DNA of 64,000 bases from Craterostigma plantagineum (GCA_027422505.1 JAPQWV010000761.1:62001-126000), one strand, 5' to 3'. Shown: positions 38,687 to 51,760, counted from the stretch's first letter. The notes: generated by a model from the letters alone, not told the origin. Program-made: numbers and translations.

Positions 38687-41362
38687 TTATGGTTTTTCTA
38701 ACCCATATTTTCCTATCTTGTGCTTGCATGCATGGCGCCTTATACATGAATTGGCGTGGGGGATGTGGTTCAAAGACATCGTAGAGGAGGTTCGCTTGCG
38801 TGGTCGGAGTGTTGCGTGTTCATGTGTGTCATATTCATGAAAGCGTGGGAGAACAAAGTCATTGCAGCAGCACATAGACATAAGCTTGGTAAAAGAAAGA
38901 TAAGTTTTAGCAACATAATTGTCTACGACCTTAGGATATTGGGATTTAGTACATAGAGAGGAAAGACGAATGTAGGATGGTCTTTTCTTCTTGTCATCGA
39001 AGAGCGGATTCTCCTTTATTTCATACGAACTCCCTTCCAGAAACGTCGAACTCACATTCCCTGTATCCATAAGAATACGAGAGTTAGTGTTAGAACATAT
39101 GTCAGCTTCAGGAGACATCTTCGCCGTCCTCTTACATTTACATGTTCGAGAATCGGGTACTTGACTCGACGTAGAGGGATTGTTTGTACTGTGAAATTGT
39201 TCTAGTGTAGAGATTTTGCTAAGTAGTTCATCTCGCTCCTTTGCGAAGGTCTTCCGCTCTAATTCTAGTGTTCGTTCTAGTTCTGCTATGAGCAGAAGTT
39301 TCTCTGGGATATAGGTGCGAGAGATCGCTTCTTGGAAAGCAATTTCCTGTTCTTTGGTTGGGAGTGGAGTTTCGACATCCTCCGAAAGTGAAGGTATCTT
39401 AGTCTTATCCCTAACATTCATTTCTGTGTAGTCATATGCGATTTCCGCCCAATGAATGTTCTGTACTCTTTTGTCTTCCGAGATGACAGCGGAGGATGAT
39501 CTCACAAATGGCTTAAGTTGCGGGGGAGCACCATTTTTTGTTTGTAGGAACGTAGTGTTACACATGTTATACCTTTTAACTGTTAGCGGTGTTGGATTGC
39601 AATTGCTGGTCAGGCCAATTCCCTCCCGGGCGTTGTAGAATTCTGTTTCAACTGGTTGGTTCAATAGGCATAGGATGCGTGTGTTTTCGTTTCTAAGGTG
39701 AAGTTGCTCTTCAAGTTCTTTCAGCTTTCGGTACAGCCTAACCCTTTCCTTTGTAAGCAGTTCGTATTGGGATGCCGTCAGAAGACGAGATGTTTCGCAT
39801 GAACTGATGGCCAGTGTGGTTTCCTTCACCTTATTCTCACTTTGCTTGTTCTTGCTTTGCAGACGTTTGACTAACGCTTCAGAGGCCATTAGACGTTCAT
39901 TTGCACAAGCGAGCTCTTCTACTTTTAAGCTAAGTAATGTATAGTTGTTTTCAAATTTTAGCTTAAGTTCTTCATACTCCCTAGCGTCTACGGTGGGTTT
40001 CTTAATGGTGTGACGGTGATTGAACACATCATCGAGTTGCGAAATTCGTACCTCAGACTCGGCGTTGGTAGGAGTCTTAGCTGTGTTCTCTTCGGTGTTG
40101 GCCATCTCCTCGTCCTCACCATGTTCGACCAGCCTTGCCATGCAGCAATATTCATCCTGAGGGTCCTCGTCTTCTGAAGTGTCGTTCACCCATTCAGCTT
40201 CTTCGGTAAGTAGAGCTTTCCCACTTTCCATTTTGCGGGTCATTCTGGCCTTACGGTCGTAGTAGCCAGAGTCCTTCATGCGTGGGGCGTGGCATTCCTT
40301 GGCAAAGTGACCTGTCTTTCCACACCGAAAGCACTTCACAGACTTTCGAGGTGCTGAGTCCTCCTCTTTCTTTATCGGCTTAGATTCTTTCCGTGGTAGT
40401 GGTCTTTTTGGTGCCGCTAAAGGTTCTTTGGTGATTGGAGGAGGATGAGGATTTTTTCCCGATTTTCTTTGTGACCATCTTTGTGAGCATTGCCAGTTGC
40501 TTGCGTAGATCACGAATATCTTCATCAGATTCTGTATCATCTTCGGATCCTGAAGAGGCGTCAGATACAACAGCTGGCAGCTTCCCTTTGTTTTGTTTGG
40601 CCTTAGCGATGGAAGATCGTTCGGTAGTTTTGTTTGAGAGGAGAGCCAGTGGGTCGACTCGAGTGCTGGTGGACTGATGTTGCACGTAAGGAGCATATGC
40701 AGACAGGCTGTCGTATAGAGCATGGATGGAGGTGTTGGAGAGGTCCTTACTCTGAATCATCATCACAGTTGCATTTCCCCAATGTGGTTTGAGGCTACCA
40801 AGGAAGCGGTTGTTGATGTCAAACTTGTCCCTCGTGATCTTGGCTTTCTTGAGTTCATTGATGACCTTCAAGTATTGGAGGTATGTGTCACGCAACTCCT
40901 CTCCTTCATAGGCTTGGAAGTGTTCATACTGCGAGAGACATGCTGATTTCCTCCCTGAGCACTTTCAGTTGTGCCTGCCATGATTTCCACGAGCTCATCC
41001 CATATTTCCTTAGCAGTTGTGCAGCACTCGATGTGAGCGTAGACTTCGTTGCCCATAGCCTGGAAGAGGTATCCTTTGGCAGTCTCGTCGACCTGTACGC
41101 GAGCCTCTTCATCCTCATTGATGGGACCTCTTGGAGTGCGGCGTTCATCCATGGGAGGGTTGGCATTTGGCTGTGCAGGGATGATCGTCCAGAACTGTGC
41201 TGGACCATTGAAGATGGAGTCCAGAAGGTATTGAGAGAGTGGTGCGCCTTTGTTCCTGATGAACGTGAGGAACCGGTTTGTCCATATGCTGTAGTCGCCT
41301 TGTCGCAGCATCGGTGGCCTGGTGTCGGAGCCCACTGTTGAGATGTCATTCGTGGTAGACAT
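38687..41362 (-). pseudogene. Element B: gag with zinc knuckle and coiled coil, frameshifted
   Basis: It starts at ATG 41362 (RPPMLRQGDY, then WTNRFLTFI) and shifts frame near 40930 (one base missing before the YEHFQAYEG segment). It continues 40895-40380 and shifts again into the frame 40723-38687. It has the N-terminal copia gag domain, an acidic Ser-rich stretch, a CX2CX4HX4C zinc knuckle (CFRCGKTGHFAKEC, 40292-40333), then about 250 residues of heptad-rich sequence likely to form a coiled coil (40000-39650). A long knuckle-plus-coiled-coil gag is typical of Sireviruses. Confidence 0.9.
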
Positions 41363-42500
41363 GGTTAGTGCAGTCGAATCGTCCGTGGTTTTGATCTTGT
41401 ATAGATAAGAAAGTTAGTAACGAACGAACGAGATGAGAAATATAAGTTTTGAGAAAAAAAAATCGTTTAAAGAATTTCTTAGAACTAAGTGAGCGTGTGT
41501 GATGGTCGATAATGTATGAAGGGAAAATATATCTTGAAATTAGGAGAAGTTCTAGAAATTTTAAAAACGAGATTTGAGGCGAAAAGAAAATTTTATGTCA
41601 AAAGTGGTCTAGGGTGATATGACTAAAGTGTAAGGATCAAATCTTAAATAAGTTTGAGAAAATTTACCCCGAGAAAATTTTACCACGAGAAAAAATTTAA
41701 CACGTCAGAAAAGAAAAATTCGCAGGTAGAGACGTGATTGTATGAAGGATTATCCGAGAAATTATGTGTTGAGAAATTTCGGTGTTTGTGAGTTTTAAAG
41801 AGAAATTCTCGGAGGAAACATTCTCAGTTGAAAAAATTTCTCGGATTTTGAAGTTTCGCATGTGAAAAATGATACCTAGTTGAGAATTTTAAAGCTTCAC
41901 AAGAAAATTTCGCAAGTTATAAAGATTTTCGCAAGTTGAGAATTTTATAGCTTCGCAAAAACAAATTTCGCAAGTTATAAAAATTTTCGCAAGTTGAGAA
42001 TTTTAAAGCTTCGCAAGAAAATTTCGCAAGTTATAAAAATTTTGCGGTTTAAATAAATTCTTGAAATGAAATTTCTCGCATATAAAGTTTCTCGGATTTG
42101 AAAGAGGTGTCGCGTGTTGTAATGTGATTTGAGAAAGTTTCTTGAAAAAAAAAATTCGCGGCTTAGAAAAATTCGCGGGATAAGCTTTCTCGGATATGGA
42201 ATTTCTCGGATTATGAAGAGTGAGCAAGTTTCGCAGATGAAGGTTTCTGAGTAAGCAAATTTCGCGTGTTAGAAAAATTCTCGGAGTCAAATTTCTCGTA
42301 TATGAAATTTCTCGTATTTTAAAGGGTACGTGGTTGAGAAAAATGAAGCGACAGTGAGGTAAAAACAGAGAAATTTTCGCGGATTAAGTATTCTCGGATT
42401 TGACTTGAGGATTCGGCACCGCGAGAGAAATTGATATTTTCTTTGTCGATTATCAGATTTTTCCTCGCGCCAATCGTTCTCGAAAATCTCGTCGATTACG
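41363..42500 (-). other. Element B: 5' leader with repeated motifs
   Basis: Non-coding. GCTTCGCAAGAAAATTTCGC-like phrases with AAGTTATAAA(A/G)ATTTTCGC spacers repeat three times at 41887-42050. ATTTCTCGGAT and TTCGCGG motifs occur up to 42420. The composition is like the spacer at 33.2-34.3 kb. No initiator tRNA-Met site is found at the right edge, so the leader is truncated. Confidence 0.65.
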
Positions 42501-44348
42501 TGTTAATCTTAGTAAAAATATAGATATTAAAAAATTAATAAAAAAAACAAACGTCAAAAACAAAAATCGGGAGAGGTGCAGGACGCTACACCTTTATTAA
42601 ACGGGCAATCAAATTTTGTTCTTTTCATGGAGGTAACATTCTGTAAACTCGATAAAATGATTTCACGTTTATTTCAAATTCCGAACTACTTGCATCACGT
42701 TTATGTTTTCGCACTTAAAAAAAAACTTGGGGATTGGTGATTTTCCGCGATGAGTATCAGTGTTGTCCCATTTTCCTTTAGATGCCTATTACTATTAATT
42801 TTTTATGAATTGTTTTTACGCCCTATTTTCTTTAAGTCTATTTTGTGAGGTCAAATGTCATGAGGAACGCCATCTACGAATAATGCAATGCGTAGTCTTA
42901 TCCAAGCCAGCCAGAAACATGCCAAACACTTCTGCAACTAAGGGAATTCAAAATCTCAAGTGTGGGGATGGGCCATCTGCAAAGGATTCACATCGAACTA
43001 TTCACGGAAGTTCGTCTATTTATTTATTTTCCTCTTCCTTGTGTTCCAATGTTTGTTACGTTGAGGGCAACGTAAATCTTAAGTGTGGGGAGAAAAATTT
43101 CTGCGAAATTGATGATATGAACATATTTATATGTGCATGGTGTGATTTAAAAAAAAAATATGGCATAATTTTTTCGAAAATCATGGTTCTTGTCTATTAA
43201 AGGATGATTTCATGTAGAAATTTTGTGAGTAATTAGGATCATATGCGTAGTAGATTTCTTTCTTGCATGATGAACTTAACGGTACTTGAAGGATTCGTAC
43301 ACATAACCTTATTTTTGTGAGATTTTGAGCCTACAAGCTTTTTGCTCATTTCTTTGGTTGTGTGAAACTTGCCTAATTTACTTCTCTCTAGAACTTGGTC
43401 GTGTATTTCGTGTTTGAAACTGCTTAAGGTGAGAATGTGTGAAAATGAGGAATGCATTAGGAATTAGTTCATAGCCAAAGTTTCTGCCGCGCCTGATCAC
43501 CGTAGTTAGCAACTTTGAGCCTGGGCCTTTTATTTTCGAAACCGATATTCATAGCTACCAACCTAAATAAACCTTCAGAATTGAACCCCATCGGAGCGAT
43601 AGTGAAGGATGAATGACGGAGTCACGGTGCACAATTTAGTTAAAGGCCTGACAAACACCGAAGTTGAGCATTAAAAAAAAGACCTGAAAAAAGAAGAAGA
43701 AAAATTGAGAAATAGCTAAGAACCTTTCCGCCGATAATCTTTCACTCTCTAGAGCACATTTTTATACCTTAAGTAGAGATGTCGAAAGAAGAAATGCTTG
43801 ATAAAAAAAATAAAAAAAAAGAATAAAAAAACAAAAACAAAACAAAACAAAAAAAAGAGGAAAAAAATTATGTTTAGGTGGAAATCAGATGATCGACTTA
43901 TTGGCGCAGTCGTGACAAAGGCATGATTCCAACACGACTCTAGCTCATATCCTTTTGCGCTTAGCCCTTGAATATTTTGGATATTTAGCCTGCTAATACC
44001 CGGTAAAGTCATTCCGATTCACACTTTATTACTTGAGGTAATAGATTTACGAATCACTTCCAAGCTTACGGTAGAGATTATCTTAGTGCCTGAAAATAGA
44101 GATTTCACAGACATATTAAGCCTATACACTGTGTGATCGGAGTGAATCCCCGTGAGGTACGAATCTGGATTGATATTGCTAAGAAATTTGTGTAGTTCGA
44201 CGTCAGCTTCAAATGTGTTTTCCGATGTTACTTGCATTATTTCATTACATGATTCATTGTTGAACGATAAATTGCAGGATTTAAATTAATTTTATGCCTT
44301 ATTATTTCTTTGCTTGAGGGCAAGCAAACGGTTAAGTGTGGGGAGGTT
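42501..44348 (+). mobile_element. Element C: 3' internal region of an Athila/Tat-type Ty3/gypsy element, truncated
   Basis: A TTGAGGGCAAGCAA phrase and AAGTGTGGGGAGG at 44334-44346, just before the LTR, are the usual 3' end of Athila/Tat elements. AAGTGTGGGGA also occurs at 42958 and 43081. No pol domain is recognised. The ORF at 42805-43200 has no known domain and contains both extra purine tracts. The left limit, where B's leader stops, is approximate (42500-42600). Confidence 0.6.
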
Positions 44349-46310
44349 TGATAAACGTAATTTCTTACGTTTATATTTGTTAATTTTAAGTTGTTTCGCT
44401 CATTTATGAAGCCGTTTTGAATATCTTAGCACTTAAATGTGAGTTAATGGCAATATTAACGTTTTTACGGCAGTTTGGTATTTCTTGTAAATCACGGGGT
44501 AAACGATGTCCGATTGAGCTGAAACATTAACCGATGATAGAAGACTCGTTGATAACGACTTTCACCAGATGAATTTCCATTCCGAGTTGCAGATCAAAAG
44601 ATATGAATTTTTGAATCACTACTACTTTGTTGCGCAAAAACAGCCCGTTTTTATTGGCCAAAGCCCAATACGAATTCAGCCCATTTAAAACCCAACCCAC
44701 TCAAATCAAATAAACATTGCTAGGGCAGACAATATCGCACTTGACATCAATTTTCCACATGGCTTGACTAAAGAAGTTACAGATATACAACGTCGCACAC
44801 AAAAAAAGCGAAAAATGAGGAAGAATACAACGTCGCAAGGCTCAAGGAAGAAAGTGAAGATCACAAGCTGGTCTTGAGCAGCCTAAGCATGATTATGTTC
44901 CCTTTTATCATCTAGGCAGAAGGAGGAGGATCGGATACGAAGCTCCCACCTCACCATCTGATATTGCCACTCAAAACACAGTCGAACGTTTCACCATCAA
45001 CCAAGCACCCACCTCAACCATCGACCCACCTCACCACCAAGCACCTCAACCACCGACGTTGAACAAGCCTCTCAAATCATCCACCACTCCACTCAACACC
45101 ACACTGCCATCGATCCATCTCTCAAGCAAGCACCCCAAGGAAGCACCCACCTCACTAAGAGCTTAATACACCTCTCCACGCTCGTGCACCATCACAACGA
45201 AGCTAAAAGACCAAAGTAGGCAGCTCTCAGGTGGTTGATTTATCTCAGAGCTGAAGAACTGAGCTGAACAGTTGTAGCTTCTTCGGTTGCTGACCAGGTG
45301 TTCGACGAAAATACTCAAAGACGCACACAACTATCGGGCAACGAGCAACTGCTAAGTTTTCATCACGCAGCGCACATCGGTAGCAGAGGCCAGCGGTACG
45401 AGGGCAGCGTTGCGAGGACCGACTGAGACGTGACGTGAGAGAGAACAGAATCAGGATCGGGAAACTTGGAGGGGATACGACGTTGACGGAGCCAAATATC
45501 AGGGAAGAAATATGTTTTATTTCTCTTTGTTATTTACGCTTCTCGCTGCATTAACATTTCGTATGAGTAGCTAAGTTTATTATGTGCTTGGGATGAGATG
45601 AACGCTAGGTAGAATTATTGGACGTAAATTATTCGTGAACATGCGTATTGGCTATTTATCATTTATGATATTGTTTTTCAAATGTTGGTTTGAATATCAC
45701 TTCGATATGTCTATGTGTTGATGTGATTTCGTGGTAATATCGTTTTAGGACGACAGCTAGAAAAACGATTAGGCCTTTCATAAAATGATAGGAGTTCGAT
45801 TGTAGGGCAACAACAAATAATCGATCCTCGCTTAGGTAAATTAATATTTATTCTCACAACCGTCTGGGGCGACAACAAATTCGGGCGCGAGTAGGAATTA
45901 CCGCGACTTAGTCATTATATTTGTATTAACGATAATTTACGGCCACGTCAATGATACCTAGCGGGATTCGAAATCCCGAGCACGTTTTTTTTATATAAAG
46001 GTTATTTTTAAATATTTAAGTTGTGTTTAAAGCGGTTGGTTTTGCTAGGTTAAGTTAGAATTTATTTTATAAAAATACATTTAAAGAATATTTATTTAGG
46101 CTAAATATCGAAATGAAAGGTTACTATTAGTACTCAATTTATTCCTCGTGTTCGATACTCGGATATTCACTATAGTTATTCTACAAACGATTGGTACACT
46201 GCCTATCGCGCGTGTTGCTGGTTATAATATATTCGCTTTAATTATTACTCGACGTACTTGCACGAACCTTAATTCAATTTATTAACGCACACGCACGCGA
46301 TCACTTAGCA
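44349..46310 (+). repeat. Element C: 3' LTR
   Basis: It starts TGATAAACG after the purine tract and ends TTAGCA at 46310, directly against A's integrase frame. The ends TGATAA..TTAGCA are near-complementary. It is 1.96 kb, a length usual for Athila/Tat LTRs. 44930-45200 is a CACC/AAGCACC-rich low-complexity patch. The decayed fragment at 885-1750 belongs to the same family. Confidence 0.7.
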
Positions 46311-47306
46311 CGGTGCTCTCTATCGTTCGCCACAAAGCACTTGCACCCGAAGACTTTAAAGAATGAGATGTTGGGTACTCTCTTATTTACAATTTCGTAC
46401 CGAGTCTTATTGAACCGTTTGTGAACCACCGTCCTATTTTGGGTAAAACAGGCGGTATTACCTGCTTCAACCCAAAGAAAATGTGGGAGGCCGGAATGGA
46501 TCAGCATTGTACAAGCGGCTTCCATTAGGGTTCTGTTTTTCCTTTCAAAGACCCCATTTTGTTGAGGCGTTTTTGCGGCTGAGAATTGTTGACTAATTCC
46601 AAGCTTTAGATAAAACTCACTGAGATGTTTATTCTTGAACTAAGTGCCGTTGTCTGTTCGAATAACTTGAATAGTCTATTGCAGCAGATTTCACAAAGTT
46701 GATAATCAAGTCCCCTGTCTCATCTTTGGTTCGGAGGAACTGTGTCTAGGTGTAGCGAGAGAAGTCATCGACGATCACTAGCACATACTTGCGAACATTG
46801 ATACTTTGTGTTTGCATTGGCCCATAGAGGTCCATGTGGATTAGTTCTCATGGTCGATAAGTAGACGCAATTATCTTGACATGATGAGACGCTCGCTTCA
46901 TCTTTCCTAATTGACATACCGAACATTGATGCTCCTTTTGCACGGACGGACGTCAGGTTGATCGTGTAAAGGTTGGATTTTCGAAGTCCATAGAGGAGTT
47001 CTGTGTCCTGACTGTCCAAAATTCTGCACCGGTCAGCGTGAAAGACCACTTGAAATCCCTTATCACATAATTGTCCTATGCTGAACAAGTTATGCGGAGG
47101 CCTTCGACATATGAGACATCTTTTATTGTCAGTTTCTCCAGAATGATATCTCCATATCTAAGAATTGGAGCTGAGTCATTGTTTACCAATCTAACTTTGT
47201 CGTTTGGCCGGTCTTTGTAGTTGCTCAGCAGCTCTTGTTTTCCAGTCATGTGTGTGGAGCAACTAGAGTCGAGATAGCACCATGATGGATCTGCAAAAAC
47301 AAGTTA
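46311..47306 (-). pseudogene. Element A: protease and integrase N-terminal part
   Basis: From the right: a stop TAA (47306-47304), then the protease site in LDSSCSTHMTG (the DSG is DSS here), the YVEGL region, FSIGQLCDKGF (47088-46765), decayed zinc-binding and DDE regions in several frames, and integrase ending in FWVEAGNTACFTQNR and CFVANDREH at 46311. The next ~425 residues expected from B's pol are absent. Several frameshifts and stops are present. Confidence 0.85.
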
Positions 47307-50249
47307 GAGAGCTTTAGGTACCATTTAAGCATGGGTCCTATCAGATTAGCAGATTAATTTTAGGTTCAGATATGATTCCTAAATTTTTACTTGAGGGAGT
47401 TCTAATAATCCAAGTCACTTTCGTAGAAGTGGTTTTGAGTGTTGCCTCTTTAGGTGACTTGGCCTTTTCGGCTTTTGTCGTCCTAGGCGGAGATTTAGGA
47501 ACTCATTTAGGTTGAACCTTGCAGGGAAGGTAATTTCAGCACGTACAAATGCTTGGTAGGCTTTACTGAGGAAAAGATCTTTTCTTTTGATAATCTCCTA
47601 AGGTGCTTGGGGGACTTAATCTTTACGGGATACCTTCGGTGAGTACAGGCATGTACGGCGCCATAAGCTTTCTTTATGGCTGGATCTTATTTCCTACAAG
47701 TCTTCCTAGTGGCATTTGTTTCAGAATGATTAATTTTAATTTGTGAGGTAGAGCCTATTTCGTAGTTGGTGCTTCCAAAGGTGATGGGCTGAAGAGTACA
47801 CGTAGAAGCAATTACTCTAAGCAAAGAAATGGCTCTTTATTTCTACGAGTGTCATTATTTGTACAGAAGAAGTAACATCCTTAGTCATACGCAAATCTAC
47901 TAGCTCCTTCTTAATACTAGACACTCTCGCCTTCGGTTCTAGTGCTTGCCCTACGCTCCCTGTAGACATAGGTAAAGTACTTTAGTCTTAGCACTCTTAA
48001 CAGAATTATTAATACACTTCTGATCTTTCAAATGTGGTTTTTCGATTTTCACGCTTTCCAGTATAGCGTGAGAAGTAGTTTGGGAGGATGAGGAAGCTTT
48101 GAGATTTTTTATCTCTTTAAGAACTTTTTCTTTTCAGCTTCGAAATTCTCTCTTTCTTTGTCTAATTTAGCTTGAGATTCCTCTATCGTTTTATTATATG
48201 AGGTATGTAGAGAATGAACGTCTTTGGCTTCCTTGAGGACTGTTTGAGGGTCAGGAAGTTGAAATAGGTCAGAGACAGGTGTTAATGACAGTTTCATATT
48301 TCTGTCTCTTTCATTTAGCGCAGTGTAGTCAAAGGGGACCTCAGGCCCGTGTGAGACTTTTCTCATAGATGAATCAAAATTATTTTGGTACGTCGATTCA
48401 GTAAATTCTCTAAGAGAGGTTACTCCTAAACCCATGTGCTTAATATCATATATTTCCTTTTTTCCGTAGAACTCGTGGGTTAGTGAAACATATGCCTTCT
48501 ATAGGATTATAGAACTCTATATCATTGGGCTTGTTAAAAAATATCGTCTGTTCGGATTGTCCCCTACGCGTAACTATATCATCTAATTTCTTAATTTTAG
48601 CATATAGTTTCTTGCATTCCTCACCTAGGAGAGCATAATTATTTTCTATCGTCAGTTTGGCGGCTTGACAGGCATCTAGTTCTTTACTAAGCTCACTAAC
48701 CTTAGCATTTGATTTCTAATTCAGCTTCTAAGTTAGTGATCTTAGTGGTAGCTTCGGTTATCCTACAATTTAGGGTGGCTTTCTCATTGAGATTTCTAAC
48801 CAAGCTTTTGTAGTTATTTGATAGCCTATCTTCTAACTCCTTAATCTTTTCGCTATGCTGTCCTATTTGAGGTTGACTAATCTCTCTAGAATGTAGGCTC
48901 TTAGTAAGTTCTATTTTAGCACTAGAGCTCCTAATTTCTGATTCGAGACTATTTATCCTCTCCTGAGACCTAGAAAGTTTATCCTCTACCTCTTGTGATG
49001 AGGTGGATGCGCCATCTTCGTCCATCTGATTGGATGTTTCGGCGTCAATGTCTTTATCAAGGCGTGCCATGAGGGCAAGATTCTCTTCTCCAGAATCGGA
49101 TGTGTATTCGAGCCAGTGGTCCTGCTCTGCCATGAGAGCTACTCCAGCTTCCTTCTGCTTTGAGAGTTGAAGCTTCTTGGAGTAGTAATTAGCATCTCTT
49201 TTCTTGGGAAGAGTGCATGCTCTGGCAAAATGACCAGGCTTGCCACAGTTGAAGCACTTGTTGGGCTCTGTACTGTTCTTGACTTTGGAGCTCTCTAGTG
49301 CATGTTCCTTGTTCTTAGAGCTTGAAGTCCGAAGTCGGTTGGCCGAGGATGAGGACTTTTTTTTTGAAATATTTCTTGCTCATCATCTTTCCGATTAAAG
49401 CCAACTGCTTCCCCAGTGCTTTCATGTTTGGCTCGGCATCTGATTCTGAATCTTCTTCTGACTCGGATGATGAGGGGGCTTCACGATCTTCTCTTTGCGA
49501 GGCTTGGTTCCACGCTTCTCTGAGACTAGAGCAACGGTTTTGTCAACCTGCTTGCCCTTCTGCTCTCTCCGAGTCTCGCAAACATCTTCCTCGTGTTGGG
49601 CGAGATTATCAAATACTGCATGGATATCCAACTCCTCCAGATCATTGTTTTGTCTAAGTTGAGTGGATATCTTTTTCCAGTCTGAGGGCAGAGAGGATAG
49701 AAATCTGATATTTGTTTCCATGTTTGTCTTCGAGATGTCTATCTTCCTCATCTCATTGAGAAGAGTGAGGTATCTTTGGTATGCACCGTAGAGACTCTCC
49801 TCCGGTTTTGCTTTCAAGGAGTCATAAGCAGTGAGAATATTCGCCTTTTAGGCCTTGATGCCTACTTCAGTCCTTTGCATCATCCTATGCAGTTCATTCC
49901 ACGTCCCCTTAGCCGTTGGGAGACTGTCTATCTGTCTATAGATGTCGTTGGGAATACCCTGCATAAGTGTGTTCATAGCCATTAGATATGCCTCTGAACG
50001 GGCCCTTTCCTCGATGGTATATTCCCTAGGTTCCTTTAGTCGCCTAGTAGCGGGAATTTGAGGAGTAACCGTGTGATCACCAGCTACGTTAACCCAGAAC
50101 TGTGCGGGTCCCTCTTCGAGTGACTTTAACAGATTTTCAGCTGCATCTTTTAAGGCTATAAAAGTTAGGAAGCGGCTTCTCCAAACTGTATATTCGCCGC
50201 GTTGCAAGATTGGTGGACGGTTGTCATTTCTTAACGAGTAAGCATCCAT
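47307..50249 (-). pseudogene. Element A: gag, frameshifted
   Basis: The ATG at 50249 opens a frame with NRPPILQRGEY and WRSRFLTFI and runs to 49848. The next segment is 49817-49422 (KPEESLYGAYQRYL), then a zinc knuckle CFNCGKPGHFARAC at 49215-49256, then an acidic to coiled-coil region 49133-48702 and 48435-48109. VPKAL at 47322-47307 directly precedes the stop before pol. It is homologous to B's gag but clearly diverged. Several frame changes and stops make this copy non-functional. Confidence 0.88.
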
Positions 50250-51405
50250 CCTTCTTCAATGAATTTTCTTTTTAATTTTTGTGGAGTTGATGTAGGATCT
50301 TCGTTAGTTTTGATGAATGAACTTTGATGTAGTAAGCTTCACAAGTAGCAAATTTGTTAGTAGCGTTTGATTCAAAAAAATGATCGAGAATTAATCTCGG
50401 TGCAATCTTTAAAGTTTGATCGAAAATAATTTCTTCAATTTGAAAAGATGGTACTGTTTTCGCGCGTCAGGCACTGTTCAAATATTTTCGAGCAGAAAAT
50501 ATTTCGACTTGAACGTAATTTTACGCTGAGAAATTGTGTAAACAGTGAGATCACTCGTAAAATTATTGAGTGAAGTTTTGTGATCGAAAATTTTTAAGCG
50601 TCGAAAAAATTTTGTTGATCAGAATCCACAATGTAGAGACTCGAAAGATTGACTAGAATTTCGAGCGTAAAATTTCTTTTTAATTGATTTTGGTCGTTGA
50701 GGTACAGTGCCCTAAGGAGTTTCTCGCTGAGTCAAATCTAAATGGTTGACCCAAAAAATTTTACGGGTGAGAATCAAATATGTGTGAAAAGTTTTGCGCG
50801 GGGGTCAAAATAGTCAATTCTCGTCGAAATATTTTTTCGCTCGTAAATTTTCTAAACACGTTCTTGACAACAGCGACTTCAGTAACTAATCCGTATTCTA
50901 ATTGAATAAATTTCTCGCACAGAGGTTTTCGATCGAGAAATTAATTTCGATCGAAGACTTAGCGAGAAAAATTAAAATTCACAGTTTAAACGCAGAATAC
51001 GATTTTAACACATATTCAAGCAAATACTGGAAATTAATCGATGAAACTACATGTATATCCTCGGAATCAGCTACTGAGTACTGACGAACAGAAGATTAAA
51101 CATGTTTTGAAGCAGATAATGTTCAATTTGACGAAAATCAAAACACGTTCATACTGTTTTCGCACGAACAGTAATCTCACAGAATCAAAAATTCGACTCA
51201 AATCATGATTCTGATTGCTACCGATCTAATCCTGATTGATTAGTACTACTTATGCGAGCACATTACATAAAAAACAGATCAAATAAGCACAGAATGAGGC
51301 ACTTCAGATCGAAAAACGTTTTCGCGCCAAAACTGTTCTTCGCGACAGTTCCAGAAAATGAAATTCGATCCGAATTCTAACAATTTTGATTCAAAACAGA
51401 ACGAA
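50250..51405 (-). other. Element A: 5' leader
   Basis: Non-coding; rich in TTTCGAT, CGATCGAGAAA and GATCGAAAA motifs over 50380-51380. Its gag-proximal part (ACAAATTTGCTACTTGTGAAG on the element strand, near 50345) also occurs in E at 60894, confirming that A and E are one family. Confidence 0.7.
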
Positions 51406-51420
51406 TCTGCTCTGATACCA
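51406..51420 (-). other. Element A: primer-binding site
   Basis: On the minus strand TGGTATCAGAGCAGA, two bases after the 5' LTR end, is the usual complement of the initiator tRNA-Met 3' end. Confidence 0.9.
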
Positions 51421-51422
51421 AT

Positions 51423-51760
51423 TGTTATCAACTCAATAATCCTAGGCATGAATTCTAAGGAAATCGATTAGAATGATTTAAATTGAAATTCTATCGAAAA
51501 CATTCAATGAAGAACACGAGAGAGAATTCCTTTAGTGAGATGATGTTTTATGAGTTTCTCTATCTAGAAATAAATTCGACAGCCTTTCGGATCAATTCTC
51601 TAATTTTCTGTATTAAGCATAATGTTTGTACAAGTATTTATACCAAACAGACTTGGTATAAATATCTTACTAGTCCTAATCTATGGACTAATACAAATAA
51701 AGCCCCTAATTACAATGACAACTAATGAAATCAAGCACAATCTAAAATGTATACTCTACA
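51423..51760 (-). repeat. Element A: 5' LTR
   Basis: 338 bp, from TGTTATCAAC to ATACTCTACA on the plus strand. It lacks the last 12 bases of the family terminus still present in the 3' LTR. The minus-strand TATAAATA at 51635-51642 is the likely promoter TATA box. The CAAAG duplication follows at 51761. Confidence 0.93.

Larger units (their letters stand above)
29082..42500 (-). mobile_element. Element B: second Sirevirus-like copia family, 5' end missing
   Basis: Inserted in the RT of element A. Present are the 3' LTR (29082-29379), purine tract, third ORF, spacer, pol, gag and most of the leader. The PBS and 5' LTR are gone; the leader motif pattern stops near 42500, where sequence of element C begins. 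Its proteins are similar to those of A and E, but the LTR sequence is different, so it is a separate family. The left flank AACCG (29077-29081) would be one target-duplication copy; the other has been lost. Confidence 0.88.
20896..51760 (-). mobile_element. Element A: Sirevirus-like Ty1/copia element with nested insertions
   Basis: The ends are TGTTAGG..CTCTACA on the plus strand, flanked by CAAAG at 20891-20895 and 51761-51765. The undisturbed target is visible in D's other LTR as CCAAAGCCCCAAAATG near 58812. The 5' LTR (51423-51760) and 3' LTR (20896-21241) are about 95% alike by eye. The order on the minus strand is leader, gag, protease-integrase, then elements C and B, then RT-RNase H, spacer, env-position ORF. 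About 1.2-1.3 kb of pol (end of integrase to mid RT) is missing. Confidence 0.93.

Noticed and set aside
38530..38690. Possible intron acceptor (TTGCAG) before B's protease, as if gag and pol were joined by splicing
   Set aside because: No matching donor was evident, and the in-frame stop plus VPKAL context in A fits the known stop-codon arrangement of SIRE1-type elements better.
42805..43200. 131-codon ORF in element C
   Set aside because: It spans two purine tracts, has no homologous domain and low-complexity composition; taken as non-coding.
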